The position numbers and the translations under genes are program-made. A DNA stretch of 64,000 nucleotides from Cladocopium goreaui. Lineage: Eukaryota; Sar; Dinophyceae; Suessiales; Symbiodiniaceae. The DNA is taken from positions 149,857 to 213,856 of the forward strand of contig CAMXCT020006744.1 of assembly GCA_947184155.2 (NCBI GenBank), written 5' to 3'. The stretch's first letter is position 1; every line of letters begins with the position of its first letter. Of the stretch, positions 63,979-64,000 are shown piece by piece. The notes beneath the pieces are model-generated. The model saw only the letters and a program-made list of their open reading frames with translations, did not search any database and had not been told where the DNA came from.

Positions 63979-64000
63979 GCACTGTGTGAGTGGAGAACAT

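Noticed and set aside
1..64000. tRNA, rRNA or full spliced-leader RNA genes
   Set aside because: No cloverleaf, rRNA core or complete leader sequence was recognised by eye; a covariance-model scan would be decisive.

Overview
The window looks like nuclear DNA of a dinoflagellate, probably of the Symbiodinium type. Coding sequence is cut into many short exons, and several introns start with GA or GC instead of GT. The exons include many pentatricopeptide-repeat (PPR) pieces, and long microsatellites separate them. Two full-length copia-type retrotransposons carry methyltransferase-like domains, a cargo reported for dinoflagellate retroelements. A 14-base match to the 3' part of the dinoflagellate spliced leader is also present. 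Every gene and element I can support lies on the minus strand, which fits the unidirectional gene blocks of these genomes. No rRNA, tRNA, CRISPR array or bacterial-type operon was seen.

Layout, left to right (transcription runs right to left). 1-3.4 kb: microsatellites and exons of a PPR gene. 4.9-8.8 kb: exons of a CCCH zinc-finger gene. 8,899-23,122: element 1, a 14.2 kb copia-type retrotransposon with identical 128-bp LTRs (TG...CA) and a 5-bp target duplication (AAATT). Its polyprotein carries Gag with two CCCH fingers, protease, integrase, reverse transcriptase and RNase H. After these come a methyltransferase-like domain, an SGNH-hydrolase-like domain and a Tpt1/KptA-like RNA 2'-phosphotransferase that crosses a frame change into a second ORF with a zinc ribbon. 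24.6-30.7 kb: a 14-3-3 gene whose exons join cleanly when GA and GC donors are allowed. 31.7-33.5 kb: a gene resembling the TEX47/BLUF-like family. 36-38 kb: a KH-domain gene. 38.9-40.6 kb: a one-helix membrane protein gene and a further unassigned exon.

40.65-49.2 kb: a decayed reverse-transcriptase/RNase H retroelement with repeats in the order A1 ... B1-A2 ... B2. Its RNase H region is split by a 5.9 kb tandem array packed with small hairpins that share a loop but have varying, still complementary stems. 51.7-64 kb: exons of a second PPR gene. One of its introns holds element 2 (53,905-61,505), a 7.6 kb copia-type retrotransposon with identical 154-bp LTRs, a CAAAC target duplication, an initiator-tRNA-type primer site, and a methyltransferase-like domain between protease and integrase.

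Most unusual: (1) the cargo of element 1, with a predicted primer site matching a tRNA anticodon loop; (2) a family of TTCC-loop (GGAA on the sense strand) hairpins scattered through element 1 in all three reading frames; (3) the covarying hairpin array inside a retroelement; (4) 14-3-3 introns whose first two bases repeat the first two bases of the next exon.
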